From NCBI RefSeq assembly GCF_028769735.1, contig NC_088179.1, positions 10,941,950-11,005,949 on the forward strand: a stretch of DNA of 64,000 nucleotides. Direction: 5' to 3'. The position numbers were made by a program, and so were the translations under genes. Below the pieces are notes generated by a model, which saw only the letters and a program-made list of their open reading frames with translations, did no database searches and was not told where the DNA came from. Below, piece by piece: positions 12,401 to 59,992 of the stretch (its first letter is position 1; each line of letters starts with the position of its first letter). Source of the stretch: Zonotrichia leucophrys gambelii (taxonomy: Eukaryota > Chordata > Aves > Passeriformes > Passerellidae).

Positions 12401-15400
12401 GGTTTCTCTCCTAAGACATTTCATTTTTTACATAGTAATCTAAAAAATTTTTAGAATGAGACAATATTCCAATCCCACTGAATGTTACAAAAACTTTTGT
12501 ACAAACTTACTTAAGCCTTTATTGATTCTGCCTTCTATTTTTCAAAAACACATGCCTAACGATAGGAAAATAGTACCAAAATACAGATGACAAACCATAA
12601 GCACTTAATTTAAATAATCAACAAGTTATCTTACCTGGTGTAATGCAGTTGGAGTCAAATCTGGCTTCTGTAGGGAGAGTTTCTCCCTTTTCCAATGCCT
12701 TTTTTATTTTGTCCTCTGCCTCTTTTGCTGATCTAAAACAAAACAGCATTGGAGAGAGAATAGAGAACAAATCTTCTTATTCAAATGTTAATATGCTAAG
12801 TACAGCTTTTTGACAAAATATAGTTGAATATTTAGAGTGCTTAATAAATAAAAAGGAGAAAAAATGAATATATGAATAGTTTGAACTTATTTCTGATACA
12901 ACTTAAGTGGCTTAAAAATAGCACTTTTTTCATAGAAATGTGAAAATCTGTTACTATTCAAATGCAGTCAGCATTTAGATTGACAAGGTGATCATACAAT
13001 GGCTGATCACAATGAATGGCTATTAATGTTGAAACAATAGGAATATTTGTTATCTAAACATCTGAAAATGCTACCCCAGAACAATAACTGTTGTTGAAAA
13101 GAGTTAAACAAAGTTAACAAAAGTTAAACAAAGCAGCAGGTGTGGAATTCCAAGGGAGTCACGAGTGAACAATTTACCATGCCCAGTAATGGAGAAATTA
13201 ACAAACATCACGCTAGACTTTCTCGGCCAAGAATTTCCTATTTCTGGTTTATTTCTGAACCAGAAACAAAGTAACCACCAAAATCTTTGGTTTTTGTCCG
13301 GCTCTCAATTCTGCTACAATTTTCTACTTAGAACTCTTAATCTCTGCTTCCTCTCAACCTCCTTTATTCCTTAAAGAAAAAATTACATCAAAAACCAAAT
13401 TACAAAAAAAATTCCCTTGCTCTTCTCTTGTTCCTTTCCTGCAGCTTGTTTATGCTGCATTTCACTCACCATCCTGGTACTGTCAGACCACTGGCTATTT
13501 TTCCTTATAGCAATCTTTAAAAAGCCTCCAAATCTCCCAAAACATTAGTGCAATTCTTAATGTACTTGTAGCTCTGTATCTGAGCTAGCTTGGTAACTGG
13601 TATTAATTGGAAATCAGTTTCATTAGAAACTTGATTTTTTTCTATGACTTCCACTACAGCTACCAAACAGGCATATCTAGAATAGCATTCACAAATATCA
13701 AAGACTCTCACAGGTTCTGAAGCATTTGGAAACATCTGAAAGAGCTCCACTGCAGAGCTGTTTCACAGAAAATTCCGTAAGAAAAAGCTCCCTTTGTCAC
13801 CAAGTGCCACATACACAGAGAAAAATTTACATAACAAGCAAGCTTTCCTTTTGGAATCCTGATTTTAACATTTTACAGGTAGTTTCCCTCATTCAATTAA
13901 AACTACTGTCAAAGGCACAAGCACTCACCATCTCTCTTACTTTGCACGGCACACATTTCAGAAAGTGGGTTCTTTTAGGTGTTTACTATTCTCAAGACAG
14001 AGTCAGCACCGATGATCTTACCTAAAACGTCTCCCACGCTGCTGATTCATTTTTGCTCTTGGAGCTACTCCATCAACTGCCATGAAGAAAACCTTCCTTG
14101 GTTTAATAATGCGAAACAGTACTTCCAAATAGTGAAAAATATTGGCAAAAATCTTATCTTCTGAGATTCTGAAGTGGACATCGTCATCATTTGGATGCGA
14201 ACACTGATGTATAATGCCATTCATGTCCAGGTACAAGTTGTCAAATTCTGGAATCTACAAATGCCACAGTTAGCACCACTGGGTGAATGCAGGCACTGCC
14301 CAAGGCACACCTGAGAGCCCTCTGGAAATGAGCTGAGGCGGGAAGAGCTCTGTGGAACCTCCTGCACACCAAGAGGCACAGTAAGAGTACCTGGGTTTGC
14401 CTGCACATGCAATCTGTTACTATGATTTTCCTCAGTGAGCCAAGTCAGCTGAACAGATTCCTTCTTTATCCTGGCTGTTTCTGGACCCTCAGAACTTTTG
14501 TCCCTTTGCTCAGACTATCTTCTACATTGTAAAATGGAAAAGCAAACCAAAACCACTGTTTTCAGGAAGATTTTTTCTTCTTTTTTGTAAGCCTGCACAT
14601 TTAACCGATTCAAACTTTCACAGCTGCACTACAAACAATAAAAATGGAGTATGCAATTTCCAACAATATTTCCAAGCAAAGCTGGTGTAAGAACCTTTAG
14701 AGTTCTCCCCCTGTTCAGCAGCTCCTACCCCAACCACTGCCCGCTGTCTCTTCAGCTATGCTTGTGGGCATCTTTGAGTCTACAGTGGAAATCAGCACCA
14801 AAAGCAGGGAGTGGGCAATAATAACATACATTTCTTACCCAGACTTTCCAAACAGACTTTCTTTTTCCATCTAGTCCTCTGCTCTTCTAACAGCCTTATC
14901 TACAGCAGTTACACTTTCTTTTAAAGGAGAAAGAAAGCCTTCCCAAATGTACACAAGCAACACAGAGAGAACAAACACTGGTATATGTATGACACAAAGG
15001 GGTCAGTACTACCTCGGTGTTACCAAAATGCACCACAAGAGCACTGACATTAAACAAATCTATTCCCTAATCCCCCAGTAAAACTGTTCACAAAATCCCC
15101 CCATCACCACACCTAGGAAAAGGCACTGCCAGCTTGATACAGTTTTCTATAGCACTGCTGCTGACACATCATTAAAGTCACCTGGTTGGGCTTGCATTTG
15201 TCCTGCAAATGCAAGAGAAATGTAACTGTCTTAGAAAGAGGAAATGGTGAAGAGAAGAAATTCGAGGCAGGATCAGGAATGATCCCCACTCGACTGCTGT
15301 AACTTGTCTGCTGTTGCACATCATGATCTTTAGTATGGTTAAACTCAGTAACCAAACTGCTCTCCATGCTTTCAGACAAGTGAGCAGGGCAATGCACAGG

Positions 15401-16887
15401 CAGCATTTTAAAGAGACAAAAACTAAAGCTTTTGCATGGAAACAACAGACATAAAAGATCCTATATTTTCTTCAAGAAGCACAGCTATGATTTAACAATA
15501 ATGCTGTTTTACATAGATAGGCCTTTCAATTTCTTGGTTTGGTTTTGTTTTTTTTACTCTTAGCATATAATCTAGATGCCAATATATGTCAGTTTGTATA
15601 TTCAAGTGACCTGGAAGGGTTAAGTCATGTTTACTGTTTACCTTAAGAGCTCTAACTGCCTCTTTCAAAAGGCACCAAGGGTAGCTACCCCTTGCTGCCA
15701 ATCCCCTGGTTGAGCAGACACTGCTGCCTCCTCAGCACAAGTTTAAAGATGTGTGAGCAGTCCAGGCTTCTAAGGAAACAGCAGAAAAGGCAGCATGAAC
15801 TGCTGCTGCCCTGCTACACAGATAGCTTAAGACACTTCAGAGAAGGCCAACAGATCACAAGCAAAGACCTAAGCTTTAAAAAACTGCTTTAAAACTAGCA
15901 GGTAAGGCCAACATGCAAGCTGGGAATCACTTGAGCAGGGCATCTTAGTTACACTGACACAATAGCTATTTAATCTTTAAAAATCACAGGTGTTTGGGGA
16001 AAACGTATCAATATTCAAACACACTCTCAATTATCACCTATCTCAGACCATCCTTATTCAATCTACAAAACCACATCTGTGACACCAGCTGAAAATGATA
16101 ATTAGAAGCGCTTGTATCCAACAGGTACCAAACGTGGTATCTCTGAAAAGATGACGTCGTGGTCCAACTGTTGGAAGTATGATTTACGGCTTTCGTTTCC
16201 CAGGCTTGAACACACCTCCCGGTTCAGCTGCTAACACAAACTGTCCGACGCAGGCAACAACAAGGAAACGCAGCCGAGCTGTAAAACCTGTCCCTCGTCA
16301 TTACCGCGCCATTGGCCGTCGGCAGCTGGAACTTTTCTGAGCCCAACAAGGAGCAAACTCCGACCTTGGGCTCCCCGCGGGTGTTGCCGAGGGCACCCAG
16401 AGCGAGGGGAGAGAGCCCGGCGGGGCAGCCCCGGGCCGGGAGCCGCCGCGGGCCGGCCATTCCCCGGGGGAACGGAGCACTCCGGGTCCGGGACTGCTGA
16501 AAGCACCGCCGGCCCCCAGCCGCGGGCTCCGGGCACTGCTGCCCGCCAGCGGGGGGCTCGGCCCGGACAGACGCGCTGTCAGGGGGCACCGAACGCCTCG
16601 CCCGCTTCCCAGCGATCGCCCACCGCCGTCCCACCACTTTCGGCCGCTCCCTCTGAGCCGCAGCCGCCTCCCCTGAGCCGGGACTCGGTCCCGCAGGGCC
16701 GGCCGGGGCCGAGGCCCGGCCGCTCGTCCCCCTCCCTCATCTCGCCGAGGGGCCGGTCAGGACCCCCCGGGGCCGGCCGGTGTCAGGCAGCGCCGCTCCG
16801 CCCCCAGCTCACCTGATGCTCCTTCAGCACCTGGCTGAGGCAGGGGTACCGCTCCGAGATCCACCGGTAGAACTTGGGGACCCCCAT
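354..16887 (-). CDS. XRN1: XRN1 5'-3' exoribonuclease 1, coding exons 1-20 (3' part outside window)
   Basis: XRN1 degrades 5'-monophosphorylated RNA processively in the cytoplasm after decapping and endonucleolytic cuts. Twenty exons read on the minus strand join in frame to give about 777 codons of a protein of roughly 1,700 residues in vertebrates. The start is [15 protein letters not shown], the classic XRN N-terminus. The acidic metal-site residues are all present: D35, D86, E176, E178, D206, D208 and D292 (in GFLVGNDF). The 5'-phosphate pocket residues K93, Q97, R100 and R101 and the stacking H41 are also present. Conserved region 1 is about residues 1-355, a charged linker is about 380-415, conserved region 2 follows, and the window ends inside the first SH3/Tudor-like domain. 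For every exon listed separately the AG lies just above its high coordinate and the GT just below its low one. The remaining exons must lie left of position 1. No frameshift or stop was seen. Confidence 0.97.
983..1086 (-). CDS. XRN1: XRN1 coding exon 19
   Basis: Codes residues 700-733, [20 protein letters not shown] to SDGET. It enters the first SH3/Tudor-like accessory domain. Confidence 0.94.
1087..2194 (-). other. XRN1: XRN1 intron 18
   Basis: AT-rich intron with a pyrimidine-rich plus strand around 1500-1750. The only clear structure is the GTTT microsatellite near exon 18. Confidence 0.75.
2128..2167. repeat. (GTTT)n / poly-T microsatellite
   Basis: A T run followed by several GTTT units and another T run on the plus strand, about 30 bases inside the intron from the exon 18 donor. 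Confidence 0.85.
2195..2293 (-). CDS. XRN1: XRN1 coding exon 18
   Basis: Codes residues 667-699, [20 protein letters not shown] to ENSKDQ. Confidence 0.94.
2386..2506 (-). CDS. XRN1: XRN1 coding exon 17
   Basis: Codes residues 626-666, [14 protein letters not shown] to [13 protein letters not shown]. Confidence 0.95.
3317..3486 (-). CDS. XRN1: XRN1 coding exon 16
   Basis: Codes residues 570-625, starting KRLLQAME and ending in [15 protein letters not shown]. Confidence 0.94.
4036..4155 (-). CDS. XRN1: XRN1 coding exon 15
   Basis: Codes residues 530-569, [18 protein letters not shown] to LIPFIDE. Confidence 0.95.
4474..4630 (-). CDS. XRN1: XRN1 coding exon 14
   Basis: Codes residues 477-529, [15 protein letters not shown] to LLPKCYQ, a highly conserved part of region 2 ([18 protein letters not shown]). 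Confidence 0.96.
4779..4868 (-). CDS. XRN1: XRN1 coding exon 13
   Basis: Codes residues 447-476, [18 protein letters not shown] to GVQSWSW. The last codon is split as TG|G, so the WYYPYHYAP motif spans the junction. Confidence 0.95.
5140..5402 (-). mobile_element. CR1 non-LTR retrotransposon, 3' fragment
   Basis: The plus strand reads as the reverse complement of the avian CR1 3' end: a GTTGGCAGGGACC-type block near 5150, CATCCAAGCC, then GGGATGGGACATCCACAAC, then GGGCAACGTGCTCCAGTGCC. The element is therefore in minus orientation, the same as XRN1, in its intron 12 (4869-5506). It is a truncated copy with no reverse transcriptase coding capacity. Confidence 0.9.
5507..5612 (-). CDS. XRN1: XRN1 coding exon 12
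   Basis: Codes residues 412-446. An acidic stretch ([14 protein letters not shown]) leads into [18 protein letters not shown], the start of conserved region 2. Confidence 0.94.
6348..6411 (-). CDS. XRN1: XRN1 coding exon 11
   Basis: Codes residues 391-411, [17 protein letters not shown], in the fast-evolving linker between the two conserved regions. It is placed by frame continuity and splice sites. Confidence 0.88.
7365..7499 (-). CDS. XRN1: XRN1 coding exon 10
   Basis: Codes residues 346-390, [18 protein letters not shown] followed by a basic tail ending KNKQKKQK that begins the variable linker. Confidence 0.95.
8205..8665 (-). mobile_element. tRNA-Ile-derived SINE with CR1-like tail, internally expanded
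   Basis: Read on the minus strand, about 8660 down to 8600 resembles a tRNA-Ile 5' half: a degenerate A box (GGGCAAAGCTGG), then GGTTAGAGC, then a TGCCAGTAGTGCCA anticodon-region match and a B-box-like GGGTTCAGTCCC. The low-coordinate end (about 8205-8285) carries a CR1-like tail (GAGCTGGAAGAGACCCACAAGG and CAGTCCAACT on the plus strand). This head-tail structure matches the class of songbird SINEs represented by TguSINE1; the family assignment is from memory. The middle is expanded by tandem repeats. It lies in XRN1 intron 9 and is not a functional tRNA gene. Confidence 0.75.
8282..8627. repeat. 44-bp minisatellite, about 8 copies, with 132-bp higher-order period
   Basis: The unit, read on the plus strand, runs GGGACTGAACCCACATCC then CTGGCATTACTGGCACCTGCT. 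The first copy is divergent and the second lacks about 9 bases. After copy 1 the variant prefixes follow the order CTAAAGGGA, ATAGAGAGG, CCAGAGGGA, CTAAAGGGA, GTAGAGAGG, CCAGAGGGA, CTAAAGGGA. The CCAGAGGGA variant starts at 8404 and again at 8536, exactly 132 bases (3 x 44) apart, so blocks of three units were duplicated. Confidence 0.9.
8944..9011 (-). CDS. XRN1: XRN1 coding exon 9
   Basis: Codes residues 323-345, [18 protein letters not shown] to LSD, near the end of conserved region 1. Confidence 0.95.
9225..9393 (-). CDS. XRN1: XRN1 coding exon 8
   Basis: Codes residues 267-322. It contains the conserved [19 protein letters not shown] block with catalytic D292. Confidence 0.96.
9516..9603 (-). 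CDS. XRN1: XRN1 coding exon 7
   Basis: Codes residues 237-266, [20 protein letters not shown] to SPVK. GTAAG donor, codon-boundary end. Confidence 0.94.
11245..11285. repeat. (TA)n microsatellite
   Basis: An alternating AT tract followed by ATAC/ACAT steps. Simple sequence in XRN1 intron 6. Confidence 0.9.
11512..11560. repeat. Short tandem repeat, about 18-bp unit, 3 copies
   Basis: Three copies of a TTAAATTACTA core (the first starting TAAATTACTA) are spaced about 18 bases apart, with CTTCAT or TTTCAT between them. Confidence 0.7.
11671..11753 (-). CDS. XRN1: XRN1 coding exon 6
   Basis: Codes residues 210-236, [18 protein letters not shown] onward, in the exonuclease core. Ends with two bases of an Arg codon. 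Confidence 0.94.
11977..12087 (-). CDS. XRN1: XRN1 coding exon 5
   Basis: Codes residues 173-209. [10 protein letters not shown] supplies E176 and E178 and YGLDADL supplies D206 and D208, the densest cluster of catalytic acids. Confidence 0.96.
12182..12291 (-). CDS. XRN1: XRN1 coding exon 4
   Basis: Codes residues 136-172, from [12 protein letters not shown] to VYLSGHE. The junction to exon 5 is fixed by the conserved [11 protein letters not shown] sequence. The donor is GTCATT, a weak match to the consensus. Confidence 0.94.
12635..12732 (-). CDS. XRN1: XRN1 coding exon 3
   Basis: Codes residues 103-135, from [13 protein letters not shown] to SNCITP. This is a lysine-rich helix region between the phosphate pocket and the next metal ligands. 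Confidence 0.95.
12733..14021 (-). other. XRN1: XRN1 intron 2
   Basis: AT-rich intron. Includes a GTTAAACAAAG-type local duplication near 13100-13135. No exon or known repeat family recognised. Confidence 0.7.
14022..14254 (-). CDS. XRN1: XRN1 coding exon 2
   Basis: Codes residues 26-103. It carries D35 (LYLDMNG), H41, D86 ([12 protein letters not shown]), K93, Q97 and R100/R101, so it holds the first metal ligands and the 5'-phosphate pocket. Ends with two bases of a split codon. Confidence 0.96.
14255..16812 (-). other. XRN1: XRN1 intron 1
   Basis: The longest XRN1 intron in the window. It is ordinary intronic sequence up to about 16200 and then becomes part of the CpG island. No exon was recognised. 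A TGACGTCG half-palindrome (CREB/ATF-like) is at 16152-16159 and a reverse CCAAT is near 16310-16316; both are only motif matches. Confidence 0.7.
16813..16887 (-). CDS. XRN1: XRN1 coding exon 1
   Basis: Codes residues 1-25, from the ATG at 16887-16885 to LKEHQ. It ends on a codon boundary before a GTGAG donor. The start is fixed by the invariant MGVPKFYRW of XRN enzymes and lies in a CpG island. Confidence 0.96.
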
Positions 16888-17027
16888 GGCCACAGCTCCC
16901 CGCCGCCCTCACAGCCCCGCCGGAACCAAACACCGCGGGCCGCGCTCCGCCCTCCTTCCGGCGCGCCGCGCTGACAGCGGCCGAGCGCCCGCACCACCGA
17001 CAGCGAGCGGGCACAGAGCGGCGCCGG

Positions 17028-17095
17028 AGCGGGGCGGGCCCGGCCTCGGCGGGGCGGGGCGGGAGCGGGGCGGGAGCGGGGCGGGCCCGGGCGGG
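17028..17095. repeat. Tandem GC-box repeat
   Basis: An about 11-base GGGAGCGGGGC-type unit repeated about three times inside the XRN1 promoter region. It is both a simple repeat and a string of candidate Sp1 sites. Confidence 0.7.
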
Positions 17096-17270
17096 CTCCC
17101 ACCCCTCGGCTGCCTCACCGCCACTGGCGGCACGCCTGGAGCGCGGTGAACACGCGGGACCCCCGTGCGCTGCCCTGCCGCAGCCCGGGCCCCGTCCCCC
17201 CGCTCCGGGCAGCAGCTCTGCTCCCCGCGCGGTGGCAACGCCCGCTGCAACAGCTGCCCGGGCGGCTCTC

Positions 17271-18235
17271 TGCGCTCCCATAAACTGATAAAAACTGGGA
17301 AAAACAACGTCAGCACGCAAACACAACACCGGAAAAGATCACTGTATGTTCCAAGTATTTTACTAGGAAAACTCGTCACGTTTATGGGACAGTGACAACA
17401 CTTCTAGATTACCCATTAGATAGAGAAAAAAACGCCCTAGAAGCGGTTGCAAACCTAATATTTTACTTTCCCAAACCTCTGGATTTCAGCTGAACAGAAG
17501 AAACTCTCGAGCGTCACACCACCGTGTGAGCCTGTGTTCAAAACCAAACAGCACTCTTTGTCTCTCAGAATAGTAGAAACAAAACCACTGTACAAAAATT
17601 CTAATGATAGCCTACTGTAGGTTAAAAGGGTATAATTTTCCCTATTTCCCTACAATTTGGATGCCTAGAAAGCAAGCACTTATGTAAGATAGCATTTGCC
17701 TTTCAACCATATTTTAGTCTACCCCCTGTGCTAAAACACATTTTTTGAAATGGAATCTGAAAAACACCCCTAGAGATGTGCTTGTTCCAGGGGAGGAAGA
17801 GGGGCAGAGCAAGGCTCTCAGGAGCCTCCAGGGATGTTACAGTCACAGCTCCAACCCCCTGCCTGCTGGCCTGGCCTCACAGCCACACTGCCAGGGTCCC
17901 TCCATCTCCCAGCTTTGTGCCTTGTCCTTCAGGAGGGTTTTTAGCACTCAAGGGCTAAGGAAACAGGTTCAGAACATGGAAACACTTTACCAGTTTACTC
18001 ATGCTAAGATTTAAGATCCCAAAAGCTTTCCTAGAGATAGCCAGGCAACATGGAAGAAAGTTGAATTATTGGTATTTCTTTCTACTGCTAGAAAGAAATA
18101 CTAATAATTTTTAGAAAGCCCTTCTGTATATGAGTACAAAAGTTGAAATAACCGCTTTACATCCTATCAGTATTAAACTTCATTATTTTCTAATCTAAAC
18201 CAAATGAGAAACGTGTTTACAAAAATATACAGTAC
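17271..18235. other. XRN1-ATR intergenic spacer
   Basis: A spacer between the XRN1 CpG island and the presumed ATR transcript end. A locally GC-richer patch at about 17775-17960 is of unknown origin. No ORF with protein-like sequence and no repeat family recognised. Confidence 0.7.
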
Positions 18236-18550
18236 TTTATAGTGCATCTGTCAACATCATGAAAATCTTTCATATAGTCAGAGCCTTGCATAGTCTAATT
18301 TTTAAGCAGTTCTTACATACTGCCTTCTGTGTGTGTTCAAAAGGTAAGTCCTTGCACCTTACACATCTGCATTCACAGCATCCTTGCAAGGACACTGTAC
18401 ATTTTACACAGATTTTGGAAGACCATAAACCTGTTCTTCTGCTTGCAGCCAAAAATCAACAGAAGTAACCGGGTACCACTGGCTGATTCCTTCCCAACAA
18501 TATTATAGCTCCAGCACTTGTGGATGGTACCATTCCAAAGGGAACAAATA
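18236..18550 (-). terminator. ATR: Candidate ATR 3' UTR and polyadenylation signal
   Basis: The first polyadenylation-like hexamer downstream of the ATR stop that I could find is TATAAA on the minus strand at 18241-18236. It is followed by T/GT-rich sequence (TGTATATTTTTGT). TATAAA is a weaker variant of AATAAA. A second variant, AGTAAA, is at 17999-17994. The implied 3' UTR is about 0.3 kb, or 0.55 kb if the second is used. The choice is uncertain without transcript data. Confidence 0.35.
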
Positions 18551-56951
<38,401 letters not shown>

Positions 56952-57479
56952 GGCGCCGCTTTGAATCGGGCGGCGCGGAGCGGGGCGGGCACGGCGGGAC
57001 GGCGGCCGGCATGGCCCAAACCTCCTCCCCCGGCGCTGCTTGGCTTTAACCGCTTAGTCCCTGTACTCGGAGCGGTGGCTCCGGGTCGGTCCCTGATGGC
57101 TCCCGCGGACACCTCGCCGCCCCAGCGGGGCTCTGCTGCACGGACAGGTAACACCCAGCCGGTCCGGCAGCGGCACTGAGCGACCACCCGGGCCGCAGCG
57201 GGCGCCTGATGGAGTACGGGCGGGGGTCCAGGGGATGGGCGAAAGGAAGCGCCACAGGGTAGAGAGTGGCTTGGGCGAGGAGGGGCGGTAGGGAGGAAAC
57301 TTCGGTGCTAAGGGAGCGCCCAGTGCAACTCCCTCTCTGCCCGCCGCGTCCCGGCGCAGGCGGGAAGCACCTGGGAGTCAGGTGTGGGACAGCCCCGCCG
57401 AGCGCGGCCTCGAGCGGCCCGGCCCGCCCCCGGCACCGCCCCGCCCGCCCGGGCCGGCCCCGCGGCAGCAGGTGGCGGC

Positions 57480-57630
57480 GGGACTGGCGGGGCGCTGGCG
57501 CTGCGGGACGGGCTGCGGGCAGGTGGGCAGTGAGCGGGACCGGGGGCCGCCTCTCGGGTGCTGCTGTGTCCGGAGCGAGCGGGGCCGGGGCGAGCGGCGA
57601 GCGGAGCCGGCGGGAGGGCGCGTTCGGCAG
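57480..57630 (+). other. Candidate noncoding first exon of a divergent plus-strand gene (PLS1 by synteny)
   Basis: GGCAG|GTGAGC at 57626-57636 is a strong plus-strand splice donor in GC-rich DNA just upstream of ATR. In other vertebrates PLS1 (plastin-1, an actin-bundling protein) lies on the far side of ATR in divergent orientation. Its early exon is noncoding, so a start codon would not be expected here. The 5' limit given is arbitrary. No PLS1 coding exon was found in the window. Confidence 0.3.
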
Positions 57631-57680
57631 GTGAGCGGGCTCACCGCACAGGTAGCGGTGAGCAGCATGTGTAAGATACA

Positions 57681-59889
57681 GACTTTCTTTTTTGTTATTG
57701 TTGTTACTTTCTGAGCATATGTTGCTTTACATTGTGTTTCTTTTGCAAACGTTTACGTGTGCTAAGTACGGAAGGCGTTGATGGGATCCCCGAAGGGACG
57801 CAATCAGCGCTGAGCGGGAGCGTGCGGCCCCAATCGGGCAGCGAGTCCCGCGCGTTCGGGAGAATAAAGGATAAAACAGGGGGTCACGGGCAGGTGTGAC
57901 CGCAGAGAGAGCACGCGAGGGGACACTCCACCCTGAGCTTTGTTTCTGTCAGTAGGAGCTCCGGCTCTTTCTGTATTTGTTTATGAACTTCGCTTAGCGT
58001 TCTTTCTGGGTTGAAATAAAATCCTCTTGGAGGATAATTCTGATGCCTGTTTCCACTGTGCTAGGGTTGTCGCTTGCATGTAAAACAACCCACGTGTCTT
58101 TCAATTACTTGAACCATTTCAGATGAATGCTCTCGGGAACCTATTGCTAATATTTCATTCAGAGATGGTTGGTTTTGTCCTGCAAAATACATGTTTGTCA
58201 TTTCAATGAAATTCTGCTGACCTTTTAAAGGCTGGTAACTTGGCAAGGACCTAAAATACTTTAAGAAACTTTATGAAACTGGGTTTGGTCTTAGTTTGTT
58301 TTTCAGCATATATTGCAATGTTTTCTACCAGCTGACTTAATAAGATGTTAGTCCTTCTGGAGCCATTCATAGAGAAAAAGCAGGAACCATGTAGCTATAT
58401 GTGGTTTGTTAAGTAGAACTTTAATGCTTAAGAAAGACCAAGTAAATCTGGGTTTTGTTATCAGTGTTGTTTTGAACACAAAATTTTCTAGACTATTTCA
58501 ATTTAAATTATCTGTTATTGTGAGAACAATGTTCTGAGTGTAAATTTCCAAGACTGAAATGACAGTCACACTAAGGAAGGTTTAAACTGTACTGCTTGCC
58601 AGTTTGATGTAAACTCCTGTGTCATCCCTGAGAGAACGGGATACTGTTGGTATGTTAGGAAGTTCAGGAAGACTCTGTTATCCTAAAAAATAAGCTTAAG
58701 TATACTGAATCATAGGGTGATTGTTTTTGCTGATAAAACATAGGTGTGGCACATAAAATGCCTAATTTTAAAAAGTGCTTTTGCATGGGAATCTCTGGAG
58801 TTAACAGTGAGATCATATTAGTATAGTTATTGTAGAAATGCTTTTATTTGTCACAGGTAGAATGCTACATAAATTTCTTGTGCAGTTTCTGTGAGCATTT
58901 ACTGAGCATGTAATTCAGGCTTTCTTTTGTTTTGTAGTAAGTACTTCTAACAAAACAGCAGAGAGATCTTCTGCTCCCCATTTTTCAGCTGGGAATTTTA
59001 CTTCCCAGTTGCAAAGCCCCATCTACTGACTTCTCACCATACCATCATATTTCCCCACCTACCTTGGTGTTGGAAGACTCCACAAGAGAGTGCCCATAGC
59101 AACTTCACTGGGCTGTGCAGATGTAAGGAGTGTCACTCACACACCCTAGTGTTTCATAGACCCTCCAGGGAAGCAGCACCTGAAACACCTGCCTTCATTT
59201 CTTGCTTTTCTTAAGCACAGGATAAGCATCTCCTTGTTTCTTTCTCATGTCATTGTGTTGCACTTTTATGTCTCTTGGCCCCAAGGAGAGGAGCAGACAA
59301 GTTAGCATGCATTTAAAGAGAGTGGCTATTGCTAATGAAGATAGTGTGCCTGGAGACTTTTCTCCTCCAATGCAGCTGATTCATGTTGGTGAAAGGAATC
59401 TGAGATGAGCAGAGAGCCCAGCTTGCAGAACTCGGGTCAGGGGAAGAAATTCATGCAGATAGGTACAACCAAGTGTCAAATTCAGTGTATATAGCACTAC
59501 CAAGATTTCTGCCAAAGCTGCTGTTACTTTTTTTTACTCTTTCTTTTTTTTTCTGCTCTTCTCCCTACTTAAGCAGTCCTCTCACTGTATATAGTTGCAT
59601 GATTCTTCCACACTCAGACCTCTCTCTTTCTCGGCTTTCATTATTTATTTATTTACCACATGCCTCTGCAGGACATTGTACTTATTGTAAGGCACTGAGT
59701 GACTTTGCATTGGACCAGCAGGTCTGAGAGGACATGAGCATGTTAATTGTATTTTTATTCCACCTGTTTTTTAATCCTGAGGCATAATTACTGTTCTGGG
59801 GGCTCATGTGCTCTGGGGATGTCTGTGAGCTGTTCCCTGAACTGCATTCAGTCTCAGCTGTCCTGCAGGCGGATGAAGGGAGTGTAGGT
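57681..59889. other. Right flank, no gene recognised
   Basis: Either the first intron of the divergent gene or intergenic DNA. A minus-strand frame at 58061-58246 is the only protein-like stretch and is unconfirmed. An ATCCTC-TTG-GAGGAT inverted repeat lies at 58021-58035. An AATAAA occurs on the plus strand at 58015. Confidence 0.6.
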
Positions 59890-59992
59890 GCAGATGTGTG
59901 TTCCTTGGGCAGACAGAAGGAGTGCATGGAAGTGCAGGTGTGTGTTCCTTGGGCAGACAGAAGGAGTGCATGGAAGTGCAGGTGTGTGTTCC
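59890..59992. repeat. 44-bp tandem repeat, 2.3 copies
   Basis: The unit containing TGTGTTCCTTGGGCAGACAG then AAGGAGTGCATGGAAGTGCAG is repeated with a 44-base period (GCAG at 59890, 59934 and 59978). The third copy is partial. The sequence is unrelated to the 44-bp repeat in XRN1. Confidence 0.85.

Larger units (their letters stand above)
16300..17270 (-). promoter_or_regulatory. XRN1: CpG island promoter of XRN1
   Basis: A dense GC- and CpG-rich block covers coding exon 1 (16813-16887) and its upstream side. Between about 17028 and 17095 the plus strand has repeated GGGGCGGGGC / GGGAGCGGGGC units, which are tandem GC boxes for Sp/KLF factors. An ETS-like CTTCCGG lies at about 16954. No TATA box is apparent, as expected for a housekeeping gene. 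The exact transcription start cannot be read from sequence alone; the promoter assignment is inferred from position and composition. Confidence 0.8.

Noticed and set aside
16757..17329. 190-codon and overlapping minus-strand frames in the XRN1 CpG island
   Set aside because: Arg/Ala/Gly/Pro-rich translations typical of CpG islands, where stops are rare. They overlap XRN1 exon 1 in the wrong frame.
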